From contig PJAB01001302.1 in assembly GCA_002887195.1 (NCBI GenBank), positions 1 through 15,564 on the forward strand: a stretch of 15,564 bases of DNA, given 5' to 3'. Both the position numbers and the translations under genes were made by a program. This document shows positions 15,042 through 15,564 of the stretch, in pieces. The first letter of the stretch is position 1, and each line of letters starts with the position of its first letter. The notes under the pieces were generated by a model, which was not told where the DNA came from, did not search any database, and saw only the letters and a list, made by a program, of their open reading frames with translations. This DNA is from Chrysochromulina parva. Taxonomy: Eukaryota > Haptophyta > Prymnesiales > Chrysochromulinaceae.

Positions 15042-15564
15042 TCATTCACTCCGGTCGGCCTCCATCGCCAGCTGATCGCCGCGGAACGCTGAGACCGCGT
15101 CCTGAAACGAGTTTGCTCCCTCGACCTCATCAAACTCGCCATCGAGCAGCGTCCCTCGATACACGTCGTCGGTTGTGAGCAACTCTGATCCGCAGGCTTG
15201 GTCGGACTGGGAAGGCTGGAAGTCTTCTTCCATAATCTCGTCGCAGCGCCGTTGCAGACCCTCAACGGTCATCGAGCTTCCACTCTCGGCAGTCAATTGC
15301 GATACTTCCGCCAATACGTCAGCCGGAGTGCGAGGAGCTGGCGGTGGACAGTGATTCGCTATGAGCGCGCTCGTGCGCTGCTGAAGTTCGGCCTTCGATG
15401 GTAACGCGCCTCTACGCGCGGCGAGTATGTCCTCGATGCCGCCTCGCAAGATGTTCTCCCTTTCGAAGCCGACATGGAACTCGTCGACGCTGGCCGGGCA
15501 GGGCGGCCGAGGTGCCACCGAGGCGTTGAGGAAACAGTTGTGGATGACCTTCTCGCACAGCGCG
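15042..15564 (-). CDS. Unidentified protein, 3' part only
   Basis: The frame is open from the right edge of the window to a TGA at 15044-15042, giving at least 173 residues; the start lies outside the window. A GTG at 15518 is not a credible eukaryotic start, and the frame reads on through it. I do not recognise a family. The visible part begins with ALCEKVIHNCFLNASV, then charged, helix-like stretches (DEFHVGFERENILRGGIEDIL; LPSKAELQQRTSALI; PADVLAEVSQLT; VEGLQRRCDEIMEEDF) and an acidic tail. Composition is balanced, unlike the Arg/Ala-rich by-product frames, which supports a real gene. The terminal ~60 residues are acidic and probably disordered. Downstream on this strand, AATATAAAAAG at about 15005-15020 may lie in the 3' end region. 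Confidence 0.6.
   Translation of the reverse strand, partial: ALCEKVIHNCFLNASVAPRPPCPASVDEFHVGFERENILRGGIEDILAARRGALPSKAELQQRTSALIANHCPPPAPRTPADVLAEVSQLTAESGSSMTVEGLQRRCDEIMEEDFQPSQSDQACGSELLTTDDVYRGTLLDGEFDEVEGANSFQDAVSAFRGDQLAMEADRSE

Overview
The window is nuclear DNA of a GC-rich, intron-bearing eukaryote, most likely a unicellular alga with a red-type complex plastid; a haptophyte is my best guess, made without any database search. Three things support this. Short GT-AG introns can be placed because they restore conserved protein reading frames. Nucleus-encoded mitochondrial proteins are present (a small Tim chaperone and an SLC25 carrier). One small protein carries an ER-type signal, then a transit segment, then a twin-arginine-like thylakoid signal, as lumen proteins of secondary plastids do. 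Several long reading frames begin at GTG, so I placed starts at the first credible ATG.

Layout, left to right: a short gene-poor edge; a membrane U-box protein on the minus strand (748-1668, possibly spliced on to 464); head to head with it, a Cys/His-rich protein of unknown family (1927-3060); a three-exon gene for a degenerate RING protein with four EF-hands (3627-5292); a two-exon thylakoid-lumen protein (5773-6214); a Tim8-like chaperone on minus (7030-7278) head to head with a thioredoxin-like [2Fe-2S] ferredoxin (7464-7838); an SLC25 carrier (8378-9364); a very large GRK-like kinase on minus (10263-13384, one intron) head to head with a RING-CH/AlgH fusion (13556-14812); and the 3' part of an unknown minus-strand gene that runs off the right edge (15042-15564). 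No RNA gene, transposase or CRISPR array was seen.

The most unusual content is of two kinds. First, the introns: intron 2 of the RING/EF-hand gene is a tandem array of five units, three of them exactly 83 nt, each beginning GTGGCC and ending CATCAG. Each unit therefore looks like a complete intron, and every internal junction is an acceptor directly followed by a donor. A 14-nt repeat core from this intron (ATTGCCTCCCTCAT) recurs in the intron of the unrelated kinase gene, which suggests a mobile or copy-spreading intron sequence (introner-like). Second, the protein architectures: cNMP-binding/GRAM/cNMP-binding/RGS/AGC kinase in one acylated polypeptide, and a MARCH-type RING-CH finger with a membrane segment fused to an AlgH/UPF0301 domain.

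The genes do not form a pathway. Three of the nine genes carry RING- or U-box-type ubiquitin-ligase domains (U-box/membrane, RING/EF-hand, RING-CH/AlgH), and the kinase and EF-hand protein are signalling proteins. Three divergent gene pairs share intergenic spacers of about 170-260 nt, which probably hold bidirectional promoters.
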